Source: Rhea pennata (lineage: Eukaryota > Chordata > Aves > Rheiformes > Rheidae). Taken from it: a stretch of DNA of 64,000 nt. Position numbers and translations under genes: made by a program. Where the stretch lies: NCBI RefSeq assembly GCF_028389875.1, contig NC_084702.1:67305582-67369581 (forward strand), read 5' to 3'. Below, piece by piece: positions 1-13,183 of the stretch; positions within the stretch are counted from its first letter, which is position 1, and every line of letters begins with the position of its first letter. The notes beneath the pieces were generated by a model that was not told where the DNA came from, did not search any database, and saw nothing but the letters and a program-made list of their open reading frames with translations.

Positions 1-269
1 TGATTCAAAATTTGAGGAAATGTATAAACTCCTAGCAATAGCTGCAATTATCACTATAGTTCATTGGAGAGAGAATTGAGATGTGAATTTATATTTACAG
101 CCTATATGTAGGCCTATCTCAATGACTTCTTCAGACATGTTCATTTCAGCAGCATAAATTCCATATAGCTAAATGCTATGCAGGGCACACTGTTAAGGCA
201 GAAGACTGAATCCTGGAAAGCAGCAACACTGAAAAAGCATATCTGAACATATGCTGCCTGTGCAAGAAG

Positions 270-620
270 CTAAATGCATTTTTCAGATGCATTAGCAGGA
301 AATTTAGAAGTGGGAGGAGGGAAGTAATTTTGTTACAGAAATTACAGAGCCTCTCACTGGGATAATCTTCCCAGATCTGATATCAACACTTTCTTTTTAA
401 CAAGAAAGCTGACAACTTGGAAATTGTTCAGATAAAGCTGCAAGAGTGATTCAAGGAACTACAGCGAAAGATTGAGGAAGTTCAATTTTTTTATTTGTTC
501 AAAAGATCTCGTAAAATAGGTGGGGCAGAAAACTTCCAATATGATCAGAAAGAGCGGCACTTCATAAAAGATATAATCTGTCCAGGCTTATAGTTCATGG
601 AAAAATGATGAACTCTGGAG
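270..620 (+). mobile_element. Decayed old CR1/L3-type LINE relic, sense orientation
   Basis: The plus strand follows, with many substitutions and small gaps, the 3' part of amniote CR1 ORF2: a TGCATTAG start, GGAAGTAATTTTGTTAC, then GACAACTTGGAAATTGTTCAG followed by a run equivalent to the '[21 protein letters not shown]' coding segment (about 415-520). It is far more diverged than the three young copies in this window and has no usable frame. The match is to the family pattern from memory, so the edges are approximate. Confidence 0.55.
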
Positions 621-1738
621 CTACGACAACAGAATTTTTTACTGCTGTTGGAAAACCAAAAGCATCTAGGGACTTTTAGCCAGAACTAGTCAGGAGGCAA
701 AATTTTCATACTCTGTGTAAGTATCAAGCAGATTAAGATCTTTCTGACAGGCAATGCCTCTTTAGCATAGGCAAAGAGTACCCTTTGATAAAAAACAAAG
801 ATTTTTTTTTTTTGTCTTTTGCCTTACTTTTGAAAACACAGGAAATTTCACCAATCTTATATCATACGAAGTTTCTCACTACATCTCTTGAAAAATGGAA
901 GAGCCTATTAGTGAACAGTTGATGTATAACAACTAAATTTTATACTCTGCATCAATACCATATTCAGAACCTTCACTCCTTAAAAAAGAACGCTTTTTAC
1001 TACCTGAGATTAAGAAGTAGTAGTTACTAGTGATCATCTTCTCGTCATTTAAGATAGTTCACTAGCAGGTGAAAAAGGCATATTTTTCTTAAACAAAATG
1101 TTACGCTACCAAGTGAATCTTGTACCTTTCCAGTAATGGCAAAACCATCCTATCCCACCTATCATTACTTCACTGAGACTCAGTGAAGTAAATTTGCTAC
1201 TGTTCTTAAGAACGTCTTCATTTTCTCTGGAGCTGAATTAGACAGTGACTACAGCAAAACTGCACAGGCAGGCAAGAAGAATATGAAGTCACTCAGTTAA
1301 GAACTTGTAAAAGGGCAATATTATCCTGGACTTGCAGTCACATACCTGGAAATATAAATAATCTTAATCTATGGGGAGAAAACAGTCGTTTGTGAATCTC
1401 ACAGAGGAAAATCTTGTAACAAATGTTTTCTTTTATGAATCTCCCACTCTTGGGATCCGAAAGTGACGTGTGCATTGAAGAGTTTGAATTTGCTTATGTA
1501 TATGTCAGTAGCTACTCGTATGATAATCACTTTTGCAATCAATGAAAGTGTGGCAAATATGTATTCTTAGAAGTATAAATAAGCTCAAACTAGAATTTTG
1601 GTTCATTGGAACCCTGTGTTGTTTGGATACAGAAATACATGACTCTTAGTGATCATTTTTTTCAACACAGGGAAGATGCACTTCTTTATAAACTTAATGT
1701 AATTATATTTATGACGAACCGGCCAAGCCTCTGCCTAT

Positions 1739-1762
1739 AAAAAAAAAAAAACAAAAAAAAAC
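1739..1762. repeat. A-rich simple tract
   Basis: A near-pure adenine run interrupted by one C. Not obviously the tail of a recognisable retroposon. Confidence 0.85.
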
Positions 1763-2137
1763 CATTTTTTCAGGCAAAATATGGATTGATATCACTAATA
1801 CCTGTCTACTGTTTTGTTTAACAATAAGGATGCTCGCTTTCTGTAGCACAGGAACAGAAGGCAATATGTGAGTGATGTTGATTCAAATTCCTGTGTCAGA
1901 TAAGGTGGAAAAAAATCAGGGTTGATCTAGTTACAAATCAGAGTAATTGAGGGCAGCATTTAGTCTAATATGTCTTTGCTTCTGAGGACTTGGTGTAGCT
2001 CATGAGCCTATGAAAACCAGCTTGAAGTGTTTTATTAAGAAAATGTAGCTGCAGAAATATATTTTGTGTTTCCATCTGCAAGAAGCTGAGGAAAAAGAAG
2101 TAACATAACATGGATTTTGCTAAAGTATTGGACAGAT

Positions 2138-2183
2138 GTAATTAATCATTGTAATTAATCATGACTAATGTACATTAATCACT
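2138..2183. repeat. Imperfect TTAATCA-rich short repeat
   Basis: ATTAATCA-like heptamers occur three times in about 45 nt (two TAATTAATCA units and one ACATTAATCACT). Such TAAT-core sites can bind homeodomain proteins, but AT-rich DNA produces them by chance. Confidence 0.5.
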
Positions 2184-2305
2184 GTAAAATAGGTTTCTTG
2201 ACCAGAAGGCATAGTACAAATCTAAAGCAGAAATGCCTAATTTCACTTAGAATGAGATGTTTCATGGCCATCTACAGAGTCAATGCAATTATAATAGATC
2301 TTTAG

Positions 2306-2322
2306 CCCCCCCCCTTTTTTTT
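2306..2322. repeat. Homopyrimidine tract C9T8
   Basis: Nine C followed directly by eight T. Simple-sequence tract, length-unstable in sequencing. Confidence 0.85.
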
Positions 2323-2799
2323 AGAAATTTTGATATAACCAAGATACGTAAAGACACATTTTAAAATAGTTTGCAGAAGACTGGTAAAAGCATTAATAAA
2401 TGGCTAACTAATCAGTCCACAGGTTGATCAGTTGTTAAAATATAACCATCTAGATGACTATAGACAAACTAGTCTCCTAAAAGTTGTGCTTTAGGTAAGA
2501 GCCTTTTCTGTGCCACACTTATATCTATAAAAATTCTTATTACTTTTAATCACACTGTATAAGTCCATTTATACTTAACTTATAAATTATTAATTTAGCT
2601 GAGCACCAGATAAAGATGTGAGTCTGTGAAAGCACATTACCTATCACTGTTAGAGACTAAGAGAACAAAAAAAAAGCCATATTAATTCATCCTGAAAACT
2701 GTTCCCTGTTGGAATTCACGCACCATTTTGTGTGATGACTTTAAATTGTGGTTCATTTCTCTTTTGGTGGAAAATGCCAATGGTACTTTCCTGTTTAAG

Positions 2800-2802
<3 letters not shown>

Positions 2803-2841
<39 letters not shown>
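2803..2841. repeat. (TA)n microsatellite, about 19 units
   Basis: An uninterrupted TA dinucleotide repeat flanked by ATT and TTATAG. Likely polymorphic in length. Confidence 0.95.
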
Positions 2842-2848
<7 letters not shown>

Positions 2849-4167
2849 GATTTTCTTGATTAACAGCTACATTGTCGTACTTAACACTGCTTATTTGTGA
2901 TCTATGTGAAAAAAGTACATCTCTGTTCTTTTCTGACTTCTTCTAAAGCATGGATTTTCAGATAAGCAACAAAGGGGAAGAAGACACATACATTTAAAAA
3001 AAAAAACATGCAAACACTCATTAGTAAACTTTTAAAGTGAGATAACAGGATGGTTTTCCTGCGTAGGAAATAGCTAAAAGAATCCAGGAAAAGTTATCCG
3101 CTGAGAGTGCAATCACATGATTCCCAAGGGGAAGGAAAAGACTTGGTTGTTTAAGGTTACAGTTCAAGGGACAGAGCCGTTGGTGTCTGTAGAATTCAGC
3201 TAGTATCCCATCAACCCTGAGTGACTGACCTGCAAGCATGCAAGACATTCTAAAATTATACCACAATAACAAGGTGTTGCGGAATGGTGAGACCACAAGG
3301 ATATGAAAAACAATATTTTGATGTCAGATTGTTCATTGGGGAAACAGATTGTTAATAATGTAGTACCGATTTTCATATTCAATTTTTTAAAAAACATTTT
3401 TTTTCAAATTTTAACTGAGATGTGTTATACATATTATTGTAAGGAGTAACTTTTTACAAATGCCTGTGGCAGTCTTCTCAAAGCAGAGACATTCTCCTCC
3501 AATGTTCCAGATGCAGCATATTAAGAAAATAGTTTCAGCCTAAAATGTGGCAGCTATACTAAAACTTGAGGAGCTTTTCTTTTTAAATGGCAGCAGACAG
3601 TTAAGCTTTCTTGGAAAAATATGGTTATATTTCACATGATTTTATAGATATGGATTTCAGATGGTTAATACGCTGATGACACTGAAGCTTCATTTAACCA
3701 TGAAGTTCTAATCAAGGACAATGTGCTGATCAACAGGTGCTTAAGAGTTCAGAACTTCCACCTGAACCACATGGTAGAATTCTGACTATGTATGGAGTCT
3801 GGCAAACGAGAACTGATATTTCCCCTGAAAATATGCCAACTGATCAGAGTCAGCCAAATCTGTAGCTAGTGGGCAGAAGATTCACAACTCCATGGAGATT
3901 GCTGGCACAGATTTTCCCGGATTCTGGCTCCATGATCACTATTTTCAGAACTCTGTAAAAAAGGAGGGAAGGCCTCGGGAGACTTCTGTTCACTGTGTAG
4001 CCTCTTTTGTAATCTCACAGCACTGATTGTTTAAAAGCATTTCTCCCTGAGAAAGCTGAGGCTTGGTTCATGCTTAGTCTCATCCTGATACTAACTCCTC
4101 CTAATCAAGAGGCGAAACTGATATTTTTGATTCCATTTCCATTTGATTTGTCATCATCAGTGACGTG

Positions 4168-5187
4168 AAATCTAGTTAGAGGCCTGTGGTTAGTGGCATC
4201 CCCCAGGGCTCAGTACTGGGTCCCATCCTGTTCAGCTTATTCATCAATGACCTGGAGGAGGGGACAGAGTGCCTCCTCAACAAGTTTGCTGATGATACCA
4301 AGCTGGGAGGAGTGGCTGACACACCTGAGGGCTGTGCTGCCATTCAGAGAGACCTGGACAGGCTGGAGAGCTGGGCAGAGAGGAACCGCATGAGGTTCAA
4401 CAAGGGCAAGTGCAGAGTCCTGCACCTGGGGAAAAATAACCCCATGCACCTGTACAAGCTGGGGGCTGACCTTCTGGAGAGCAGCTCTGCAGAGAAGGGC
4501 CTGGGAGTGCTGGTGGATGACAAGTGCACCATGAGCCAGCAACGTGCCCTTGTGGACAAGAAAGCCAATGGTCTCCTGGGGTGCATTAGGAAGAGTGCTG
4601 CCAGCAGGTCAAGGGAGGTGATCCTGCCCCTCTCCTCAGCCCTGGGGAGGCCTCATCTGGAATACTGTGTCCAGTTCTGGGCTCCCCGGGACAAGAGAGA
4701 CATGTGGCTACTGGAGAGAGTCCAGCTTAGGGCTATAAAGATGATCAGAGGGCTGGAGCACCTGCCCTATGAGGAACGGCTGCGAGAGCTGGGCCTCTTC
4801 AGCCTGGGCAAGAGAAGGCTGAGGGGGGATCTTATCAATGTGTACAAGTACCTGAAGGGAGGGTGTCAAGGGTACGGGGACAAACTCTTTTCAGTTGTCC
4901 CGTGTGACAGGACAAGAGGCAATGGGCAGAAACTGAACCACAGGAAGTTCCGCCTGACCGTGAGGGGGAATTTCTTCCCTGTGAGAGTGATGGAGCACTG
5001 GCACAGGTTGCCCAGAGAGGTTGTGGAGTCTCCTTCTCTGGAGATCTTCAAGGCCCACCTGGATGCAAACCCGTCTAACATGCTCTAGGTGACCCTGCTG
5101 AGCAGGCAGGTTGGACTAGATGATCTCTGGAGGTCCCTTCCAACCTTACTGATTCTATGATTCTATTCTATGATTCTATAATTCTAT
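4168..5187 (+). mobile_element. CR1 LINE, 5'-truncated copy A
   Basis: A non-LTR retrotransposon of the CR1 family. It begins inside the reverse transcriptase domain, runs through the end of ORF2, a short 3' UTR (TTGGACTAGATGATCTCTGG then CCCTTCCAACC) and ends in about four degenerate ATTCTATG units. 5' truncation is usual for CR1, which primes at the 3' end and often stops early. No clear target-site duplication is seen, also usual for CR1. It is close in sequence to the copy at 62360-63230 and clearly younger than the relics at 270-620 and 37350-37815. Confidence 0.95.
4186..5088 (+). pseudogene. CR1 ORF2 C-terminal fragment (reverse transcriptase, open frame)
   Basis: A 300-codon uninterrupted stretch covers the C-terminal third of CR1 ORF2. 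Residues 4-14 read [11 protein letters not shown], the conserved RT motif, and residues 34-40 read FADDTKL with the catalytic DD pair. The thumb and C-terminal parts follow, including [41 protein letters not shown] and [21 protein letters not shown], with a TAG stop at 5086-5088. There is no proper start: the stretch opens at GTG, and an in-frame TAG lies at 4177-4179 where relatives appear to carry TGG. The endonuclease domain and the N-terminal RT motifs are missing, so the copy cannot move on its own. The open frame probably reflects recent insertion, not selection. Confidence 0.9.
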
Positions 5188-8100
5188 TTCCTTCTTCAAC
5201 CTTATCAAATGGTCATCAAGGGCCCTCAGAGTACACAGGGAAACTTAGGGTTAGAGACTGAGTGAGATAGTTCATGTAAGAATAGTTCAAGGCCAGATAA
5301 CACCTCTTAGCTTAAGACATTATACACAATTGCACTAATGGCCTTTTTTGTCTTAATTGTCGTTAACTGCCTATCTCTGCAGACTCACATCTGCTGAGGG
5401 CTTTCACCAGTTTCCTTGGCCATATGCCCTGATCCTGTTTCCATTTTCTTTGAAGATGGCATAAGGAATTAATGAAGAGATGATATGAGAAAAGAAAAAA
5501 AAAACACAATTGCAATGTTTAACACCTGGAATGAGGGATGGTGAAATCTGTGATTTTTAGCCAAAAGATTAGTCAATAAAGTGGTAATCTTGCTTATATT
5601 ACTGAAAAACTGCATGATATCTGATAACAGACAGATTAATTTGCTGGTATGATCAGAAAGTTTCAGTAAGGTGTGCAGTGGAGGGCCTACCCCCCTATAC
5701 CCTATTGGAAAGTCAGGGAAGTGAGACATTGAAGCAGCAAGGGAGAAGCCCAAAAGAGATGTGAGAGAAGAAAATGGAAACATCAACCTGAAAAACTCAG
5801 ACAGATTCTCCAGCTCTGCTGGAAGGCTCTGTTGTTGTCATTGCAGTTACTTAAACATATGTGAACATATATAATTGGGCATAAAGGAGTAGGAGACATT
5901 AATGTAAGGAGATAATATAAACCTCAGATCAACCATCTTCATTCCTTCTTTTCAGCATATGGATCTAGTCTTTTTTCTCAGTAGTAGCTCTGCCTTTGCC
6001 TCTGACCTTTGTGACTTGAATCACAATAAGTGCAGGAAAGAGAAAATCATTAAGGCGAAATATTTTTAACAGTGAATGGAGGAACCCAACATAGCCAATG
6101 AGGAAGCACTTATCTAAAAATAAAATAATCAAGCATCCTAGAATAACTTCCAGGTTCTTTCATTTTATAAATGAAGACTAATGGCAGAATATCTGTATCT
6201 CAACACATATTGTTTAGTGCACAGAATTAAATAAATGTTGATAACCTCTAGCCCTACAGAACACAGAAACATGACTAGGAGAACACAGTACAAGCCTATG
6301 CTACAACATTAATTTGATGTATTGTTCTACTTTGTTTTCTGCAGGTGTTGTTGGCAGCTTTGCCTATTCTTAGAGGAATATTTCCAAAAGTCACTCTTTC
6401 TCTGCCAGCACAATGTTTATATTCATGCTACAACTTGTTGGCATATAATACTGAGTGCTATGAATGATTATGTACTGGTGCATTTTTTCTTAATGAATGG
6501 GACACATTCACAGAGGATTAATGCTGGCCTTTAATTCTTGTCTCAAAGTTATTTTTAATTTTAAATGTGCCAAACACAGGAATTACAGTTCTTACAGTGA
6601 GATTCAACTCACTAAGCATTGGCCATCTGAAAGTTAGAAATCTAGTAAAAATTGTTTACACAGGTTTTCCTTATAATTAGCGATAATCTAGCCATCTAAA
6701 AAGGTAAGGTGAATTGTCTTCTAGAAGCTCCTATGCCTCTTCACTGTTGGTAAAGGAAATACAAACAACCGGTTTGGAGTACCTATTCTAGACTGCTAAA
6801 GCTAAGTGAGATAGATCCCAACCAGCTGATGGCTGGGTAATACAAACAAAAAGAATACTGTAACAACATACAACATTTTATTCATTGCCTTGGGAGAAGA
6901 CTGATTTTCACTTTTGAAGGTGAGTCTTTGTCCAAGTAAATTCCCATTGAGTCTGACTAGAGATTAAATGAAAAAGAACCTTAATACATGAGTTCATGGG
7001 GCAGATCCTTCCAAAGTCAGCCGATTTTCTACAGATGAGAGAAGGAAAGGCCAGCAGAATTGCTTTTCCTGAAGGGTAACTATTGAGTTATTAGAGTTAC
7101 ACAGACTGAACTAGCCTCTGCAGTGTTTTGGCATTCGGCTTCAAAGATAGTATTTCTTTGATTCGGTTTGCAGAACTCCAACACATTACTTTGGAAAACA
7201 CTTTGCTAGTATGGATACTTAGAAGTAACTGATACTTCCAAAAATCACATGAGAGCAATAAATGATGCTGATGGTTTAATTCCATAGTGACAGGTATCAT
7301 AAGAAGTGATACTACATGGAAAATAACAGCATTTGTATAATAATTCACATCTATATGCACATAGGCAAAGAGAGGACCAAGTGATGTCCACCCTGTCCAC
7401 CCCTCATGTAAACATTTGAACGGCCACAGAGTTGAAAAAGGCATTTGGATATGAAAATATAAACACATAGAACAAATTGATTCTATTCATGTTCATAAAT
7501 AATTGCACCAAGCCAAAGAGTATTTTCCTGATAACTCAGAACCTGTTCTGCTGTTATACACTGTTATACCATAACCCAACAGAAGCTGATGACATAAACA
7601 CATCCTTTTTCCAAATGCTTGAATTGTGTGTGATTTAACCTTTAACTCCTGCTTGTTGATGTAGGTGAGATGTCAAATATTTCTTGTGAACCCTTGGCAG
7701 GGGTTTGGATATGTTTTCATCACTCTTCCCCTAAGTAACGTGGGATGTAGTCAGAAAAGTAATGCAGCAAGTTTTCCCTTCCCCCATCACTATGGCCATT
7801 TCCTTCAGGCTCAAACAGGAAAGCAGGGACAATGAAGAGGGATCAGCCACGTACTCACAGTAAATCTGTAATTACTTGAAATGTCACTTCCTGTTTTTGA
7901 AGCCTACAAAGAACACACTTCTAAGCAGTAATACAAAACCAAGAGGCCCAGGGTACATGCACACCCAGCATTTCTGGGGCTTGTGACTGCAAGAAAGCTG
8001 AACCACATTGCTCAACCAAACGCTCTGACACTTCCCAGGGTGAGATGGAATCTTACTCTAGAAGTACACAAATGCTATTATTTGACATTTGTAAATGAGA

Positions 8101-8290
8101 TTGTTATCTCAGCTAAGGCCTCTACTTTTACCTTAAAAAAATGTGCTTTTTGGGGGGAGTAATTTACACATACATTAGAAGCTAGTTTTCATAGTCAATT
8201 TGTACAGAGTTTAATTTGCCAGAAGTCTTGAGCCATGCTTAATTTGGTGACCACACTGCTTAAGGTAAGCAGTCGCTAACCATCCATACA

Positions 8291-8470
8291 TGTTGCCATA
8301 AGGTTCTAGTTCCCACCTCTTCACTCCCTCTTACTCTGTGCCTCACAAACATCTGTGTAACCAACTATTTCAGTAGATCTGGCTGAAAAACTACTTCTAT
8401 CAGTGTTCCCTTTAATATTTGGGGTGGCTTTTCTCCCAGCTGTATTAGTTCTTCAGTCTGGTTTATCACA
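8291..8470 (+). repeat. Diverged dispersed repeat, copy 1 (partner at 20047-20250)
   Basis: Two blocks match the partner in order and orientation: a pyrimidine-rich block ending TCTGTGCCTC (8291-8345) and a block reading AGCTGTATTAGTTCTTCAG then TTTATCA (8438-8467). They are about 93 nt apart here and about 114 nt apart in the partner. Identity between blocks is weak. The family is not one I can name. Confidence 0.4.
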
Positions 8471-9627
8471 AGACCGACAGCCCAAGGTGGGCTTCAGCGT
8501 GTGCTGTTGAGGAGGTAGCAATGGGCTAAGTCAGCACCAGCTTAATAGAAAGCTACTTATAAAACTTAGCAGTTAGTGTAAAGGATATTTCAAATCTGTA
8601 AGCAGTATCCAAACTGTAGAACACGAACATACAATAAGTTATGGCATCATACAAATGCTCTCCCAACCTCATGTGTTTGTGGACCAAGTTCTACTCTCCT
8701 TTACTAGAACACAAAAGAAAGCGCTATGAAATACTCCTTTATGCCTCTAGGAAATACTGTAAGGCACAGTTTTGCTCCTAGATTATGCCTCGTCAAGTTC
8801 AAATGTACTGAATTCATAAAGGAATACATATGTATTTTTAATTACAACCTGAGATCTGAGTACAACACTTGATTCTTTCTGTTCATTACCACCAGGATTA
8901 TCTCTAATGGAAAATAATATTGTTTTCCTATGGGAACATAGTTTCCTTTGCTGGCTTTACAAAAGCTTGTCATTCTAAGGGGAACCTTGGAAATGATTCT
9001 TTAAGTGGTGCACTAAAAAAGAATAGCACTCATCTCACTCCATGTTAGTGCTGCTGGCTGTGAAAGACTGATAGCCTAAAATGCACTGTCAAAGTGAGCA
9101 GATATTGAGTAAAGTCAGAAACTGATCCGTTGAGTAAGCATGTGTCTTTACTGCTTAAACTATTTTTAGAAAACACTGCTTAAAGAAATGGCTTAAAGTT
9201 CTCCAGAAGTATTTCAAAATACTTTCTGGAAGATGTTCTTGGAGAACCCTGTTAAACCCAGAAATTCACCAGCATTTCTTATTTGTTGCTGTTTTTCATT
9301 ATATGTATTTACCACTAATGCTTGTTACTTTTATCTGAATGGGCACTAACAGAGAAAAAATGTAGAGATGATCTGAAAAAAGGCTAATGATTTTTTTTAC
9401 TGTTGGAACATGATTGTTTTTTCTGAAACTGGAGCATGCCACAAAACAAGTTTGATTATAGCTATGTTCCAGGGAAACCTGAATGAGGACCTGAAAGGCT
9501 CCTTCTCAGGAGGCAGATGCTCGAGCATGCCCTGACTCCTTCCAGCTCACCTGCCCCTCCATACACACCCAGAAAGACACGCTGCTGAGGACTCAAAGGT
9601 GCCAAATTCCCCAGAAACTTCCCTGCC

Positions 9628-9735
9628 TCTCAGAGAGCAGCAAAGACAGGCTGCTGTGCAGGGAAGGCAAGCCAGGAGCCAAAGGGACGGCAAGGCAGGC
9701 AGCACCGTAGCCTCTCAACAAGGGCCCCATCCTGC
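9628..9735 (+). repeat. Diverged dispersed repeat, copy 1 (partner at 43371-43475)
   Basis: The segment aligns by eye with 43371-43475 over about 105 nt in the same orientation, with few gaps. The best part reads AGGAGCCAAAGGGACGGCAA here and AGGAGCCAAGAGGATGGCAA in the partner, followed by a shared GCAGGCAG. It sits in a GC-richer block (about 9480-9900). The family is not recognised. Confidence 0.55.
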
Positions 9736-12700
9736 AGCACCCAGATGAGACCGGCAGAGCTAGCCACGCTTTCAGGAATCTGAGGCCTTCAAACACAAAG
9801 GTCCTTCCATATCCTTGTTTCATTTGGGCAGCTTGTTTTGTACACGACCGAGGCTGAGGCTTCCCATGTCTTCTCCATTGGAACAACCAGTGGGACTGAC
9901 ACAGAAATGCAGGGCCCATTCTCTTTCGCTAGAAGTTGCAGCACTTCTCGTTTTCATCCCACACTGGAAGGAAACCAAATTTCAAAATACCAAATCCTCT
10001 ACGCCACAAATGTCTTTACAAAACCTTTAAATTATGTAACTGCTGCAGAAAAGCATCGGAGATTGCTTGGAAATAGAATCACACTTCATGTTCTGCATTC
10101 ACATTTTCATTTCGTATTTTCAATCAAATATGTTATTCCACTTTCTAAGAGAGAGAGTTAATTCATTCTACTAGTACTCCTCTGACATTATTAGGACTAA
10201 GTGCCAGAATAAGGCATCTTCCTGTGGGATAGATTTTCATGTTTCAAATATATTAATGCTGAGGATTTAGGGTGAATAAAGCTCTATTTATGTCCCTGCT
10301 CAGCTTGTGACCACAGCCATAGTAATGAGAGCAGAGGTGACTCCATCAGAAAATCCTGGATATTGTGCACTTTTACAGTTCAAAGCAGTCATTTAGGAAT
10401 ACAAATGGAAGTCTTGGAGACATATTAATGGCTCGTACTTTTTCCAAAAATGGCACAATTTTTCATGAAACACTGTTCCTGCCAAAAATATAAGAAGGTG
10501 TTTTGGGGAACTGTGCATTGTTTCCTGCCAGCTTGCCTTCTGACTCCGGAAGCTCTGTTACTCTGAGGAGTTACATCAAGATCATGTTAAAGCTAGAGAT
10601 CCCAAATATGCCTGTTCCCCATTATGGAGCTGGAATCACAGCTCTACTAAGGGCTCTTGGGATCCACACTTAGCTGCAGAACCCCTATGAATCTTATATT
10701 TGAAACAGAGATCCTAAAGGTGTGAGACTTCCCTCAGCAAGAAACCTAGAAAATCACGGGATTCCCAAATTAAAACTGAGCTATCTACATGTTAGAAGCT
10801 TCTGCTTCCCATTGTATGCTTCCATCAGCTCTGGCTTACTCTAAAGCACCAGAGCTGCAGGACACCAGTTGTTTCAGGTTTCTTTAGGAAAAATCAAAGA
10901 ACAAAAATATTTCAATGTTTCCACAATTATGAAACTCAGACGTTTCCTCTCTGAAGAGAACACCACCATTTCTACGCTCTGTTCTGAACTTGAAAATACA
11001 TGCTTTTTCAATTATTATAGTTTCCTAAGGACACAATATTCTAAGTGACCTCTTTATGGCTTAACTGTTTTAGACTTCAGAGAAGTCCGCAATCAATTTT
11101 TTTATTTTAGAAATAAAAATGAAAAAAAAATAACTAAAGCCAACAGAAACAAGTTTCCTGATATTTAGGTGTCCAATCTGGACCTGCCAGAAATGGTAGA
11201 TGCCATCAGTTTCCAAAAAAAGGCAAAGAGAGCACTTGGAAATCAGAGAACTAACTGTGGAATCTGTGACTGTAAAACTCATAGGAAATGTCCTGTGGTT
11301 AAACACCTTTTCCTTCAGAAAAGGACATGGATTTTTAAGATAAGATTGGGTAAAAAATGATTATTACATTGGGAAGAAAAGCATGGGATTGTATTTTCCC
11401 TGTGATTCTCACTATTTTTAACACAGGAATACAAGTATCTGTGACCCTCTGGAGACAGTCTTTACCTAGGGTGATAAAAGAGAGAGGATAATCCATTTGC
11501 CAGGTCTAATAGCCAGCAAGCTTCTATTGCCATATATGTGGAGCACAGGAATAAGTTATCAGTTTGACTGCTCTATACATGTGCACAAATAGTAGCTGAT
11601 TGAATCCCGGCTCGATGTTGCTCCAGTGTTTGCACAGTTACAATGACTACACTTTGTTTTTCTACATGCATTTCTTTGTTGATTCTTTGATAGTAAAAAT
11701 ACTTTAAGGAAGAATGAAACACTGAATGAAGCCAACTTTGAAGTTGGAAGTGTCCTACAAAGTAACAAATATCTCTGCCAGTATGTCCCAGAAAAGCATA
11801 GCATAAGCAGGATTAGAACAATATATATCATTTTTGACCAGAACTTCATCTGCACTGTGCTGCTCACATTTTTGTTCTTCCTGCAGGTGAAAAAACAACA
11901 CATTTTTTTCTTGAAAATCTATATGCTGTTTTGACCAAGTATGAAATTGCTTGATTTGAAAAGACAATAGTAAATAGTTATCCTTTGCCATGTCATTTTC
12001 TTGCTCTTCTTTACTTGTCTGTCACAGGTAGACCCAGTCTCCACATAAATAGGGGTAAAACTGGTGCTGTGCATTGCACAGCAAGTACAGCAAATACTAC
12101 GCAAGTGGTATAAGAGTACCCAGTGCACCTGTAGGAGCAAATGATAGGATCTGAATTTTTTATATCCATCCCACTTTAAAAACAAATCCCATATCTGACT
12201 TCTATCATATACAAAGCTTCTGAAGAATCTGAAAATAAGGAGTGATTAAAGAGAAGGCGTACCTGCCTGATACAGATTATAATGCTTTGGAACATGTACC
12301 TTTGAAAAACTTTTTATTTCTCATTTCACTGTTCTTGTCTGTTTTTTTCAAACTCATTGGGCCACCCCATAGATATTTACAGCTAGGAAAAAATACAGAT
12401 TTATATTTAGCCAGTCATTTCTGGAGATTGGGTCAAACCTGAGTTCATACTTTCAGACATCCCATTAAGGCCATAATATCACCACACTTCAAAATCACAC
12501 AATTTAGGAGACTCAGTGATTCAAGAGCCTTACTGTTATTTTATAGGGATACAATTAGCATTTGCAAAGAATGCTAATTTTACTGCAGTACTCCTGTGCT
12601 TAGAGTTTGTAACAGCAAACATACTGCTATAATCACTAAATTTTCATACTAGTTTCAGCTGATGGATTTAAAACTATTCCTTTCCAAACCTCTGATTTAA

Positions 12701-13038
12701 GAATTGTTTAAATCATCAATGAATTTTTGTATTTTATCATAGCAATTCAATGGTTTAATAGTGGTCAGCAGGGCTTTAATTTAGACAGACATTCATGTTC
12801 AGGAGTCACATGATTAACTACATGCATAAGTACTCACCAAGACAAAGGCCTCAATTCCTGCTGATCTATACCAAAAAAGCTATTATTAAAATTGGCATTG
12901 AATTGGCAGCCCTTACTATTCCAGTCTGGAAAGTCTATAGAATTAATCAGATGAAAATGAGCTCCTTTGTTGCTCATTTATATGATTATATTGGGCTTTC
13001 CTATTATCATATAAGATTATGGCTTTGTTAGCAAATAC

Positions 13039-13183
13039 CTCTTGCTCAACAACTATCTCCGTCTTGATATTAAGCAGATTTACTTCTTTTAGGAAGGCAA
13101 AGAGGTTGTCATTATGTTGGGTTCGTGCTGTTGTCAAATGCATGAGGGCCACTCCTCGGATTTCAACATATCCTAGAGAAGAT
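13039..13183 (-). other. Possible protein-coding exon, unknown gene
   Basis: On the minus strand a TTCTGATTGGCCAG acceptor is followed by 145 nt open in one frame and then a GAG/GTATTT donor. The 48 codons have a protein-like mix of charged and hydrophobic residues, including VEIRGVALMHL, then NDNLFAFLKEVNLLNI and TEIVVEQE. The frame stays open for 33 more codons past the donor before TAA, so the exon end is a guess. No family is recognised. A decayed mobile-element coding relic is an equally good reading. Confidence 0.25.

Larger units (their letters stand above)
1..4167. other. AT-rich non-coding DNA
   Basis: No reading frame here resembles a known protein and stops are frequent in all frames. 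The stretch contains a decayed old CR1 relic near its start, an A-rich tract, a C9T8 tract and a (TA)n microsatellite, listed separately. It could be intergenic or intronic; nothing visible decides which. Confidence 0.7.

Noticed and set aside
3660..3700. GCTGATGACACTGAAGCTT as an old reverse-transcriptase ADDT motif
   Set aside because: Flanking sequence does not follow CR1, so the match is too short to support an element.
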